Part shown: in pieces, positions 17,520 through 24,409 of the stretch | Position numbering within the stretch: the first letter of the stretch is position 1 | Layout: the number at the start of each line of letters is the position of its first letter | Assembly (NCBI GenBank): GCA_964650845.1 | Contig: CAZYXR010000047.1 | Coordinates: forward strand, 1 to 25,325 | Length of the DNA stretch: 25,325 nt | From: UBA7692 sp964650845 | Lineage (GTDB): Bacteria; Bacteroidota; Bacteroidia; Chitinophagales; LD1 | Direction: 5' to 3' | Position numbers and translations under genes: made by a program | The notes under the pieces: model-generated | What the model saw: the letters and a program-made list of their open reading frames with translations, nothing else | Databases searched by the model: none | What the model was told of the DNA's origin: nothing

Positions 17520-18116
17520 ATGAGTTACAGAAAGGAAGAATACTACAATCAGGAATCATTAGATAAAGCAGTAAAACTTTACAGCGATTTGCTTACCACT
17601 GTTGGCGAAGATGTTACCCGCGAAGGCTTAGAAAAAACTCCGCTACGCGCAGCAAAAGCAATACATTATCTTACACAAGGCTACGGGCAAGATGCGCGCA
17701 AAATTTTAGGCGATGCACTTTTTAACGAAGGCCACAGCGAAATTGTAATAATAAAAGATATAGAACTTTACTCTTTGTGCGAGCATCATTTGCTACCATT
17801 TTTTGGCAAAGTACATATCGGTTACATTCCCAATGGTAAAATTGCAGGCTTGAGCAAGTTTGCAAGAGTGGCAGATATTTTTGCGCGTAGATTGCAAGTA
17901 CAAGAAAGGCTTACTATTCAAATACGCGATTGCGTGCAAGAAGTATTGCAACCTTTGGGCGTAGCCGTGGTGATAGAGGCAAAACACCTTTGCATGATGA
18001 TGCGTGGTGTGCAAAAACAAAATTCAGTTACCACCACCTCGGCTTTTGTGGGCGAGTTTCAAAATCATTCCACTCGCAGTGAATTTTTTAGATTGATTAG
18101 CTCAAACTTGAGCTAG
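17520..18116 (+). CDS. folE: GTP cyclohydrolase I
   Basis: FolE converts GTP to 7,8-dihydroneopterin triphosphate, the first step of tetrahydrofolate synthesis (also used for queuosine and pterins). The 198-aa product carries the complete zinc site: Cys87 and His90 in SLCEHHLLPFFG and Cys158 in HLCMMMRGVQ, with the same spacing as E. coli Cys110/His113/Cys181. Other family motifs are REGLEKTPLRAAKA, GKVHIGYIPNGKIAGLSK and RLQVQERLT. The ATG at 17520 is chosen because an upstream extension to 17463 would add 19 non-conserved residues. pyrD starts 13 bases after the stop and probably shares the transcript. Confidence 0.97.
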   Translation: MSYRKEEYYNQESLDKAVKLYSDLLTTVGEDVTREGLEKTPLRAAKAIHYLTQGYGQDARKILGDALFNEGHSEIVIIKDIELYSLCEHHLLPFFGKVHIGYIPNGKIAGLSKFARVADIFARRLQVQERLTIQIRDCVQEVLQPLGVAVVIEAKHLCMMMRGVQKQNSVTTTSAFVGEFQNHSTRSEFFRLISSNLS

Positions 18117-18129
18117 AAAAAAATAACCC

Positions 18130-19164
18130 ATGTATAATCTCATAAAGTCTTTTCTTTTTCAAATGGATGCCGAAAAGGCACACCACCTTACAATTCAAAT
18201 TTTAAAAACAACCGAACAGTTTCCTCTTCTAATTGAATTGCTATTTGGTAAACCAACCATCCACCCTTCGCTACAACGCGAAGTTTTTGGATTAACTTTT
18301 CCAAATCCCGTAGGGCTTGCAGCAGGCTTAGATAAAAATGCCGAAGTAGTGGATGCAATGGCAATGCTTGGCTTTGGCTTTGTAGAAATTGGCACCCTTA
18401 CACCAAAACCACAACCGGGCAACGATAAACCACGCTTGTTTCGATTGATAAAAGATGAAGCGCTCGTCAACAGAATGGGCTTTAACAACGTGGGAGCCGA
18501 TTTAGCTGCTGCCAGATTGAACAATCGCAAAAGCAACATTATTGTGGGAGCCAACATCGGTAAAAACAAAGCTACCCCAAACGAAGAAGCAGTTCTTGAT
18601 TACGAGTATTGTTTTAAAACACTTTTCGATTCGGCAGATTACTTTGTGGTAAACGTAAGCTCGCCAAACACACCCGGCCTTCGAGCCTTGCAAGATAAAG
18701 ATGCGCTTACTAAGATTTTAGCTTCGCTTCAACATATAAATTTCGGCAAACCAAGCCCCAAACCATTGCTTTTAAAAATTGCGCCAGACCTTACCGAATC
18801 GCAGTTAGACGAAGTAGCAGAAGTGGTAGCCGCAACCGAAATTCAAGGCATAGTGGCAACCAACACAACTATTTCTCGCGAAGGATTGCAAACCGAAAAA
18901 AACATTATTGAAAACATTGGCGCGGGTGGATTGAGCGGCAAACCAATTACTAATGCATCAACAAAAGTTATCAGCTACTTAAATGCACAACTTTCATCGC
19001 ATAGCACTCAGTTAAAAACCATTGCCGTGGGCGGTATAATGAATACCGAAGATGCAATAGAAAAACTTAATACCGGTTCATCGCTCATTCAACTTTATTC
19101 AGGATTTATCTACAAAGGTCCTCAGCTCATCAAAAGTATCAATCGCTCACTGATTACAGAGTAA
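18130..19164 (+). CDS. pyrD: Dihydroorotate dehydrogenase (quinone), class 2
   Basis: PyrD oxidises dihydroorotate to orotate in pyrimidine synthesis, using FMN and passing electrons to the membrane quinone pool. The 344-aa protein has the class 2 N-terminal membrane-association helices (MYNLIKSFLFQMDAEKAHH). FMN/substrate motifs follow: NPVGLAAGLDKN, FVEIGTLTPKPQPGN, RLINRMGFNN-like LVNRMGFNN, the SSPNTPGLR loop (about 177-185) with the catalytic serine of class 2 enzymes, KIAPDL, TNTT and GGLSGKPI, then AVGGIM and YSGFIYKGP for phosphate binding. Length and motif order are normal. It lies 13 bases behind folE, pairing folate and pyrimidine synthesis. Confidence 0.97.
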   Translation: MYNLIKSFLFQMDAEKAHHLTIQILKTTEQFPLLIELLFGKPTIHPSLQREVFGLTFPNPVGLAAGLDKNAEVVDAMAMLGFGFVEIGTLTPKPQPGNDKPRLFRLIKDEALVNRMGFNNVGADLAAARLNNRKSNIIVGANIGKNKATPNEEAVLDYEYCFKTLFDSADYFVVNVSSPNTPGLRALQDKDALTKILASLQHINFGKPSPKPLLLKIAPDLTESQLDEVAEVVAATEIQGIVATNTTISREGLQTEKNIIENIGAGGLSGKPITNASTKVISYLNAQLSSHSTQLKTIAVGGIMNTEDAIEKLNTGSSLIQLYSGFIYKGPQLIKSINRSLITE

Positions 19165-19279
19165 CTTGGTGTAGTTAAGCTAACCTACAAAATGAGGGTT
19201 TCAACAATTATTTACCTCTACATTTTTCACTGTAATTCAAATTGTTATTTTCACCCGTCAAATTTTCTTAAACGTAATT

Positions 19280-20032
19280 ATGAACAAACTATTACTCATT
19301 GCTGTTGCTGCTACATTGGTGGTAAGCATTCCTTCTTGCAAAAAGACAGAAGCATACAATCCACCAACACCCAAAAACACCGCACCATCTACCAGCGAGC
19401 CTGATGATGCTACAATTTTCTTAAAAGCAGTTCGCTTCTTTACAAGTCAGGCTGGCACTGCCGGGCAAACCAATGAATACCAAATTGGCGATGCTTTTGG
19501 TTTCTTCCGCGATGCAAATGCTGCAAAAGTGAATGCCGGTGTGGTAACCGTAAATACTTTGGAACTTACAAACGAAAGCAACAACTACGTTTATAACACT
19601 ATTGACAATTTGCCAAACGGCATTTTATTTGATACGGATAACGCCACTTGGGTTGTAACGGGCGATACCAACACGGGTATTCAACCGATAACGATTAGTG
19701 ATAATTCTCCGTTTCCCGCAAAACCTGTTATCACCGAAAAAGAAATCAATACACAGGCGAGTTATTTGTTGGTTGCCAAAGACACCATCATTGCCGATTC
19801 AACAATTTTTGTAATCACCGGACCAACCGGAACTTTAAGAAAAGTGCGCGGACCAAATGCGCGTTCGGTTGCTTTTACAAAAGAAGAAATGTCCACTTTA
19901 GGAACAGGCAGAGCGTTGGGTTTGGTACAAATTTCTGCATTCAATTTAGTGCTGGATACTTTGTTAGTGCCGAATACAAAAACATATTATCTGAAACAAA
20001 CCATTGCTTCAAAATATGTTGATTTAGAGTAA
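19280..20032 (+). CDS. Predicted lipoprotein of unknown function
   Basis: The 250-aa protein has a lipoprotein signal peptide, MNKLLLIAVAATLVVSIPSC, with the lipidated Cys at residue 20, followed by a Lys/Pro/Thr-rich linker (about 21-45). The remainder is beta-rich with a repeated short-strand pattern and no motif I recognise. A contiguous hydrophobic segment beyond the signal is absent, so it is probably held on the cell envelope by lipid. It is monocistronic: 115 bases separate it from pyrD and a strong terminator follows 17 bases after its stop. The homologue family is not recognised. Confidence 0.85.
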   Translation: MNKLLLIAVAATLVVSIPSCKKTEAYNPPTPKNTAPSTSEPDDATIFLKAVRFFTSQAGTAGQTNEYQIGDAFGFFRDANAAKVNAGVVTVNTLELTNESNNYVYNTIDNLPNGILFDTDNATWVVTGDTNTGIQPITISDNSPFPAKPVITEKEINTQASYLLVAKDTIIADSTIFVITGPTGTLRKVRGPNARSVAFTKEEMSTLGTGRALGLVQISAFNLVLDTLLVPNTKTYYLKQTIASKYVDLE

Positions 20033-20048
20033 GCCTCAACAAAAATTC

Positions 20049-20090
20049 ACACAAAAAAAGCGGATGAAAAATCATCCGCTTTTTTTGTGT
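20049..20090. terminator. Strong rho-independent terminator
   Basis: There is a perfect 19-bp stem (20049-20067 with 20072-20090) and an AAAA loop. The GC-rich core GCGGATGA/TCATCCGC is flanked by seven A and seven T, so it can work in both directions. It ends the lipoprotein gene. Sequence of phage-associated type begins within about 10 bases beyond it. Confidence 0.93.
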
Positions 20091-20096
20091 TGCCAT

Positions 20097-20175
20097 ATTT
20101 TTAATTGTGCCGAATTTGGTATAATTAAAATTGGGGTTGTATAATGCTTCCCATTCGCCAATGTATCCCTTCGCA
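20097..20175 (-). pseudogene. Fragment of a KilA-N domain gene, truncated at both ends
   Basis: Read leftward from 20174, 26 codons give a protein-like stretch containing YIGEWEALYNPNFNYTKFGT followed by IKN. It closely resembles, from memory, the centre of KilA-N domains of Bacteroidota (..EYLGEWE.LYNPNFN.TEFGTIKN..). KilA-N is a DNA-binding domain common in phages and prophages. The 5' part would lie in or beyond the scaffold gap. The 3' part is absent: the frame runs into the lipoprotein terminator without the usual continuation, so the resemblance ends at about 20097. It may be a remnant of an insertion junction or a contig-end repeat. The other two minus-strand frames do not give a comparable stretch. 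Confidence 0.5.
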
Positions 20176-20185
20176 NNNNNNNNNN
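20176..20185. other. Scaffold gap (10 N)
   Basis: Ten unknown bases join two contigs. The true gap length is probably unknown, since 10 N is a common placeholder. Gene content changes from housekeeping on the left to phage/accessory type on the right, so the linkage of the two parts rests on scaffolding only. Confidence 0.98.
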
Positions 20186-20203
20186 CAGGGTTTTGCCTTG
20201 CAT
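20186..20203 (-). CDS. Start of a further gene running into the gap
   Basis: The LamG gene's stop codon overlaps an ATG by one base (TAATG, ATG at 20203-20201), and six codons (MQGKTL) are readable before the gap. The 150-aa gene and the leader of the LamG gene are joined by the same TAATG overlap, which supports a real translation-coupled gene here. Nothing can be said of its function. Confidence 0.35.
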
Positions 20204-20994
20204 TACAAATTGAAAGCCGATTTAGATGCAAAATAGTTTTGCAAAATTTCGGAACTTGTCAGTGCTCTGTTGTAAACCCGAATAGAAGCAAAATTACCCA
20301 AAAGCGGATAACGAGAAGCAGAACCTGCCCGCCCTCCTATTGAAATTGCTCTTCGCGCTGCATTTCCGGGTATGGGGATTGTTGACAAGGCTGTTCCGCT
20401 TAAAGTTCCTCCAACATTTTTACCATTGATGTATCCTGTTATCTTGGCTTGAGCATTACTGAAAGTGTAGGCAAAATTATACCATGTCTTATCCTTCAAT
20501 AAAGGAGGCGTAAATCCTTCTGTATTAGTTATTTGCGTTAAATCCAAATACTGTGTTGTATTCACAACTTGAAACGCAAAAACCGTCTGCCCTCCACTTG
20601 CATACTTGCCAAACTGCCATTGGTAATCTCCGGCTGCATTATTTCCAAAAAAATCTCCAAATGCTATACCTCCGTCTAAATTTCTTGAAATACTCTCCCA
20701 TCTAATCCAAAACTCCAACGTTAATTCCCCTGTAATTCCTGCATCATATAAATTTCCCGCTTGATAAGGTATTTGGCAATAGTCATCAGTTCCGTCAAAT
20801 ACAATGCTGCCGCCATTTGCAGGATTGAATGTTGGTCCGTTTATCAGCGTTGCATTATAATTATTGCCGCTTAAATCATACCATACGGTTCCGCTTCCCG
20901 GGTAGCTGTTTCTCAGTTGAGGTTGCAGGTGAAGCACCTGCCCGTTCCTGACTATCTGGATATTTGATTGATTGGCGACAAATTCACTTTCCAC
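20203..20994 (-). CDS. LamG/concanavalin-like protein, phage structural type (body after an in-frame amber)
   Basis: The 263 codons from GTG 20994 encode a LamG-type jelly-roll domain. Signatures are SYPGSGTVWYDLSGN, NATLINGPTFN, GGSIVFDGTDDYCQI, ELTLEFWIRWE, KDKTWYNFAYTFS, GYINGKNVG and FASIRVYNRALTSSEI. This form, with PGSG..WYDLSGN..N.TL.NGPT, is common in phage tail/virion and adhesion proteins and probably binds sugars or host surfaces. The natural start is probably ATG 21054: the frame is open upstream except for one TAG at 20998-21000, and the 18-codon leader continues smoothly into this protein. It is therefore either a nonsense-interrupted gene, a read-through product, a sequencing error, or a re-initiated protein from GTG. 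It is last but one of the right-hand operon. Confidence 0.8.
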   Translation of the reverse strand: MESEFVANQSNIQIVRNGQVLHLQPQLRNSYPGSGTVWYDLSGNNYNATLINGPTFNPANGGSIVFDGTDDYCQIPYQAGNLYDAGITGELTLEFWIRWESISRNLDGGIAFGDFFGNNAAGDYQWQFGKYASGGQTVFAFQVVNTTQYLDLTQITNTEGFTPPLLKDKTWYNFAYTFSNAQAKITGYINGKNVGGTLSGTALSTIPIPGNAARRAISIGGRAGSASRYPLLGNFASIRVYNRALTSSEILQNYFASKSAFNL

Positions 20995-20997
20995 ACC

Positions 20998-21054
20998 CTA
21001 ATATAAACCGTTGTGCAAACCATTTTCCGCGCCATCATATAAACCGTTAATCAT
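20998..21054 (-). other. 18-codon leader of the LamG gene, ended by TAG
   Basis: An ATG overlapping the 150-aa gene's TAA by one base (TAATG) opens MINGLYDGAENGLHNGLY, then TAG, then, in the same frame, GVESEFVANQSNIQ of the LamG protein. The leader is itself repetitive (NGLYDGAENGLHNGLY.GVE) and the repeat rhythm continues across the stop. This strongly suggests that the 57 bases are the true 5' end of the LamG gene. Confidence 0.65.
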
Positions 21055-21506
21055 TATTGATAGTCGTTTCCTGATGCCTGCACCCAACAAGTTTTGGCAG
21101 CAGTAAGGTTGGTTAATGCACCCACGCGCAATACATCATTGGGCATTAACGGAATATACTGCCTGAAAGTATTATCCACAGGTAAGCCCGGTTTATTTAC
21201 TCCGTTTAAGAAATCAACACTGAACCTCGCTGCATTGGTATTGCCGCTTGAAAGCGGAACATTGACCAAGCCGAGAGGGATTACCGTGGAGCCCCGGAGT
21301 ATCCAAACAAAAACATTTACCGTTACGGTATCGTTGGTTACTGCCGTAAGCGACATTACCCTGCCGCCTTCTGCGCCTGCCGTGTAGGCAGTTGCGCCAT
21401 TGGTATCGCTGCCTAAGGTTACGGTATTGCTGCTTGCTGCTATCAGCGCAACGCCACCATTGGGCACGTTGGCTACTCTTGGAATCTGACCTGCCGTTAA
21501 ACTCAT
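21054..21506 (-). CDS. Small beta-rich protein, probable virion or tail component
   Basis: The 150-aa product has no signal peptide or membrane helix. It is rich in Gly, Thr, Val and Asn in short strands (NTVTLGSDTNGATAYTAG, GRVMSLTAVTNDTVTVNVFV, RQYIPLMPNDVLRVGALTNL, ending CWVQASGNDYQ), as in compact phage tail or decoration proteins. It is not assigned to a named family. The stop overlaps the next start (TAATG), and the 88-aa tail-fibre-like gene ends 3 bases upstream, so the three are translated as a unit. The role is inferred from neighbours and composition. Confidence 0.7.
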   Translation of the reverse strand: MSLTAGQIPRVANVPNGGVALIAASSNTVTLGSDTNGATAYTAGAEGGRVMSLTAVTNDTVTVNVFVWILRGSTVIPLGLVNVPLSSGNTNAARFSVDFLNGVNKPGLPVDNTFRQYIPLMPNDVLRVGALTNLTAAKTCWVQASGNDYQ

Positions 21507-21509
21507 AAT

Positions 21510-21776
21510 TTAATAATTGTATCGTGATTTAAAACTTGTTACCAATGTAAAATCTACATCTTCTGCCACCTCATTAACTACATCCACGGTAGGATACTTA
21601 TTTCCTGTCCCGTCTGCGGTCAACGAATTTTGTTTGTTAGCCACATTTTCAGGCGTAAAGCCAAGCGCATTTTGCTTGGCATCCAAGGCTGCTTGCAATC
21701 CTGCGATGTCTTCTATCTCTGTAGTGTTGCGCTTGGGAAAGCGCGGAAACACTATTTTGTTTATTTGGCGTATCAT
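21510..21776 (-). CDS. Short tail-fibre-like protein
   Basis: The 88-aa protein carries the stretch IEDIAGLQAALDAKQNALGF and then TPENVANKQNSL, DGTGNKYPTVDVVN. Repeats of the form LQ.ALD.KQ....TPENVANK....DGT...YPTV.AV are typical of tail-fibre and phage-like adhesion proteins of Bacteroidota. It is much shorter than a full fibre and has one such unit, so it may be an N-terminal attachment or connector piece. It starts 17 bases after the upstream lipoprotein stop, and the 150-aa gene follows 3 bases after its end. Assignment rests on the motif, not on a search. Confidence 0.72.
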   Translation of the reverse strand: MIRQINKIVFPRFPKRNTTEIEDIAGLQAALDAKQNALGFTPENVANKQNSLTADGTGNKYPTVDVVNEVAEDVDFTLVTSFKSRYNY

Positions 21777-21793
21777 ACTAAAATTTGATATTA

Positions 21794-22396
21794 CTATTCT
21801 TCTTCTTCTTTTACTTTAACAAATGGCTTCATCCCTTTTGGTAGTTTAGGATATGCCATTTTAGAGCAATACTTTTTTTGAAACTTTTTTAATACGTCAG
21901 AATCACAGTTATCAAACCAAACCCAAGGGTATTGGTAACAAATAAGCGTGTCACTATTCCATTTCTCACCGAGATCTGAGTACCCGATTAACACTTTGGT
22001 TCCACTGTCTATTTTATATGTGATATTTGAGTGAATAGGCATAAGCACAGTTATAGGTCTGGGGACAGTATCAAATCCTCTTGAGGTTTTGAGGGGTGGG
22101 CTTTCCGCCAAAAAATTTAGCTCAATAAATTTAATGGTTCTAAGTTTTGGCTTTGTAGAGTAAAATTTAAGGTCTTTTTTATCCCATCTGCTACCAATAA
22201 TTAGCTTGAACTTCTTTAACTTCCCATAGCTCAAAAAAGTTCCGAAAGATTCCTTACTACTAGAATAATATCTTGCCTGTTCTTGAATGCGCACTGCCAA
22301 CAAATCTTGCTTTGTTCTATGCTTTAACTCGCGAACGCGCATCGAACAATCAATGTTTTGAAAACAACCTGTAATAAAGAGAATAGTCAAAATCAT
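21794..22396 (-). CDS. Predicted lipoprotein, third gene (C) of module 2; possible immunity protein
   Basis: The 200-aa protein opens with MILTILFITGC, a short signal with lipobox ITGC, giving a predicted lipidated Cys at residue 11. The rest is Lys-rich and soluble-looking, with no recognised motif, and has several further Cys (FDNCDSD.., KKYCSK). It ends in EEEE, and its TAG stop is followed directly by an in-frame TAA. It begins 11 bases after the tagged gene B2, the same relative place as the signal-peptide protein after the metzincin. It shows no clear similarity to that protein. An envelope-located partner or immunity protein for B2 is inferred from position and export signal only. It is AT-rich compared with gene A2. 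Confidence 0.75.
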   Translation of the reverse strand: MILTILFITGCFQNIDCSMRVRELKHRTKQDLLAVRIQEQARYYSSSKESFGTFLSYGKLKKFKLIIGSRWDKKDLKFYSTKPKLRTIKFIELNFLAESPPLKTSRGFDTVPRPITVLMPIHSNITYKIDSGTKVLIGYSDLGEKWNSDTLICYQYPWVWFDNCDSDVLKKFQKKYCSKMAYPKLPKGMKPFVKVKEEEE

Positions 22397-22407
22397 AGTC
22401 GCTTCGT

Positions 22408-23361
22408 TTAGTATTTAACAGAGTTGCTGAGAAATGGGAACTGATACCTAAAGCCATCTCTGAGAGGTGAATCTATGTGTGGTGGTTTATTGCTAAAGTT
22501 TGTATAACCCGATGATTGAAAAGGTATTTCAAGCTCACCTTGTGAAACCACACCATCTTTCACATCAATAATTCGCAACACTTTTTTGATTCCGGATACT
22601 AACTGTGTGGCAATCTCTGATTCGTTGAAGTATCCCCGGTAACATTGAGTAATTGATGGTGTTAATCGCAAAGTTTTAGGATCTGCTTTTAGTGGGCTTC
22701 CAACCCAAAAATCTGAACACATATAAATTGAACATGCCTTTTTTTTAGCCTCTGCCTCATTATTTATATCAGACTTAATCTGCCAGCCTCCATTATTTTC
22801 GAACCATATTTTTCCATTAATGAACTGATATAGATAATAAAATTCCTCACAATTCAATTGAATATTAGTCATATTCAACCCCAGTGAAGGTAGCGAGTTA
22901 GCAATAGGTGAAGGGTCTACAGAAACATAAGCAAAATCTTCCCTGTCTGAATATACATACTTCAAAGATTTTTGATAATCGTTTAAATTGGTGAAAATTC
23001 TTACTTCCAAAGAATTTCCATTGTAGCCCCCAAACTGACCTTTGTTTTGATTTTTGGTTTCAATAACTTTAAAAGGTATGTCTAACTCAGTAACTTTTTT
23101 CCATAGTTCCTCCATAAACTTCGAATGAAAGTTACTTTTAACTAACTCGGGTTTATTTGTTTTTTTATTAATCTTGATAGCCCCATTATTGAATTTAGGT
23201 ATTTTGGGTCTTACCATCTGTGTTACTACCCACCTCACCTCATCATTTTCAAAATACTTTGATGGTAAGTCCTCAAATTCCTCTTTGTTAGGTTCTATTA
23301 GAAATGGCTCTGACAAAGGCGAAGCGCCACTAAACAACTCATATTGTTCTTCAATAAGCAT
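22408..23361 (-). CDS. Tagged protein B2 (module 2): shared N-terminal tag, unknown body; putative effector
   Basis: The 317-aa protein has no signal peptide or membrane helix. Its N-terminus, MLIEEQYELFSGASPLSEP, matches that of the metzincin at 24410-25240 (MLI....LF.GA.P.S.P..I), while the bodies do not align by eye. The body contains FGGYNGNSLEVRIFTNL, DFAYVSVDPSPIANSLPSLG, YLYQFINGKIWFENNGGW and YMCSDFWVGSPLKADP and has no catalytic motif I recognise. Its start overlaps gene A2 by 11 bp, and a lipoprotein gene follows 11 bases after the stop. A constant leader with a variable body beside a small exported protein resembles toxin/immunity modules, so an effector role is likely but unproven. 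Confidence 0.8.
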   Translation of the reverse strand: MLIEEQYELFSGASPLSEPFLIEPNKEEFEDLPSKYFENDEVRWVVTQMVRPKIPKFNNGAIKINKKTNKPELVKSNFHSKFMEELWKKVTELDIPFKVIETKNQNKGQFGGYNGNSLEVRIFTNLNDYQKSLKYVYSDREDFAYVSVDPSPIANSLPSLGLNMTNIQLNCEEFYYLYQFINGKIWFENNGGWQIKSDINNEAEAKKKACSIYMCSDFWVGSPLKADPKTLRLTPSITQCYRGYFNESEIATQLVSGIKKVLRIIDVKDGVVSQGELEIPFQSSGYTNFSNKPPHIDSPLRDGFRYQFPFLSNSVKY

Positions 23362-23941
23362 AGTACGGAGTTATTAGATTATTAGAAGATTTCCTGAACA
23401 CAAAGTCAAACTCAGTTAATTGTTTTATGCTCGGCAGCATTGGATTCTTTATGTTTTCCTTAATAGGCAACCATGAGTAACTAACTGCTTTTATTTGATA
23501 GCCCTTACCAACTTCTACCGCTATTTCGCTCTCCATCACCGGAGCCTCCCCATCTTTTTCATTCACTCTTAAATACGGCTTAAAATACATGCGTATGCTG
23601 GCAATACCTGTGATGCTGTCGTCAGCTTCGGCAACGGAGTTAATAAAGCGCATGCTGCTGAACAACTCCTTCACCCCTGTTTTCTGCAACTCCTTGTGCT
23701 TGGCACAGGCAGCATCAAAAGCTGAAAATATTTGCTGCACTTTTTGTTTAGCTTTTTCTTCAATGATGGGCAAGCCGGTGGCTGTTATTCCTTTTCTGCG
23801 CACATACAAAAAGCCTGTGGTTTTGTCCACCTCCACTTCGTGGCTGCCGCGCCATGCGTAATCGAATACCGCTTTGAGCGCAAAGCGGTTGCGATACATG
23901 GTGGCTGGATCCACTAATTGACATATATTATTCAGTGCCAT
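23351..23941 (-). CDS. Conserved module protein A2, unknown; possible adaptor or chaperone
   Basis: The 196-aa protein (MALNNICQLVDPATMYRNR...) has no signal peptide or membrane helix. It has an alpha/beta look: a Lys-rich helix around EEKAKQKVQQIFSAFDAACA, then strands SITGIASIRMYFKPYLRV and ESEIAVEVGKGYQIKAVSYS, ending SSNNLITPYYAY. A second copy of this C-terminus is encoded at 25230-25325 ahead of the metzincin, so A-type genes precede both tagged genes. ATG 23941 is chosen; the preceding in-frame codon is TTG. It overlaps the end of C1 by 14 bp and the start of B2 by 11 bp. Its central part is GC-richer than B and C (57 of 120 bases at 23581-23700). Function is not recognised; an adaptor, chaperone or structural loader for B is inferred. 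Confidence 0.8.
   Translation of the reverse strand: MALNNICQLVDPATMYRNRFALKAVFDYAWRGSHEVEVDKTTGFLYVRRKGITATGLPIIEEKAKQKVQQIFSAFDAACAKHKELQKTGVKELFSSMRFINSVAEADDSITGIASIRMYFKPYLRVNEKDGEAPVMESEIAVEVGKGYQIKAVSYSWLPIKENIKNPMLPSIKQLTEFDFVFRKSSNNLITPYYAY
23353..23365 (-). repeat. A/B junction repeat, copy 2
   Basis: Thirteen bases, TACTATGCTTATT on the minus strand, are identical to those at 25232-25244. They encode the end of protein A (YYAY) and, in another frame, the start of protein B (MLI). Confidence 0.85.
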
Positions 23942-24404
23942 CAATTAGTGGTTGTATAAATTTTTGGATTTCAGGGTTTTCGAAATATATTGTGAAATCG
24001 CAGCCTAATGATACCCCGTCAAATTTTCTATCCTTTAGGGGGATTTCACCAATTAGGAGTTTTCCCCGCGTGCGATTTCTTAGATACTTCAATGGATAGA
24101 GGGTTGGGCTTACGGTAATATAATAATCGTGCTTCGCAAAAGGTACAACCACATTTGAAAAATGTCGGTTGTTAATCCAAATGTTCGCTCCTACAAACTT
24201 AATATCGGAGGTATCTGGGTAATTAAACACGACATATTGCGTTGAGTCTGTTTTAAAATTTAATATAATTACCCTATCTCCGTCAGTAACTGAAACTTCA
24301 TTATTGATATAAGTTTTTCCACTAAATATAAAAACAACTTTAGGCTTGGCTGTAAGGTCGTGAGTAATTACCGTAAGAGCGAGAAGAAATATTACTTTGG
24401 ACAT
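23928..24404 (-). CDS. Exported protein, third gene (C) of module 1; possible immunity protein
   Basis: The 158-aa protein has a Sec-type signal peptide (MSKVIFLLALTVITHDLTA, cleavage probably near residue 19). The rest is a mostly beta polypeptide without recognised motifs (KTYINNEVSVTDGDRVIILN, YVVFNYPDTSDIKFVGANIW, KFDGVSLGCDFTIYFEN). It starts 5 bases after the metzincin stop and its own end overlaps gene A2 by 14 bp, so it is tightly bound into the operon. The exported site and position after a protease gene fit an inhibitor or immunity protein acting in the periplasm or at the surface. This is inference; no known inhibitor fold was recognised. Confidence 0.75.
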   Translation of the reverse strand: MSKVIFLLALTVITHDLTAKPKVVFIFSGKTYINNEVSVTDGDRVIILNFKTDSTQYVVFNYPDTSDIKFVGANIWINNRHFSNVVVPFAKHDYYITVSPTLYPLKYLRNRTRGKLLIGEIPLKDRKFDGVSLGCDFTIYFENPEIQKFIQPLIDGTE

Positions 24405-24409
24405 GGCTA

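Noticed and set aside
18098..18115. Perfect 8-bp palindrome (TAGCTCAA AC TTGAGCTA) at the end of folE as a terminator
   Set aside because: It includes the last codons and stop of folE, lacks a following T-tract, and pyrD starts 14 bases later. Such repeats are expected by chance in a window this size.
19941..20231. Minus-strand open frame running across the N gap and the lipoprotein terminator
   Set aside because: The frame is joined through unknown bases, and its last third is antisense to a terminator hairpin and a lipoprotein gene. Only the 20097-20174 part looks like protein.
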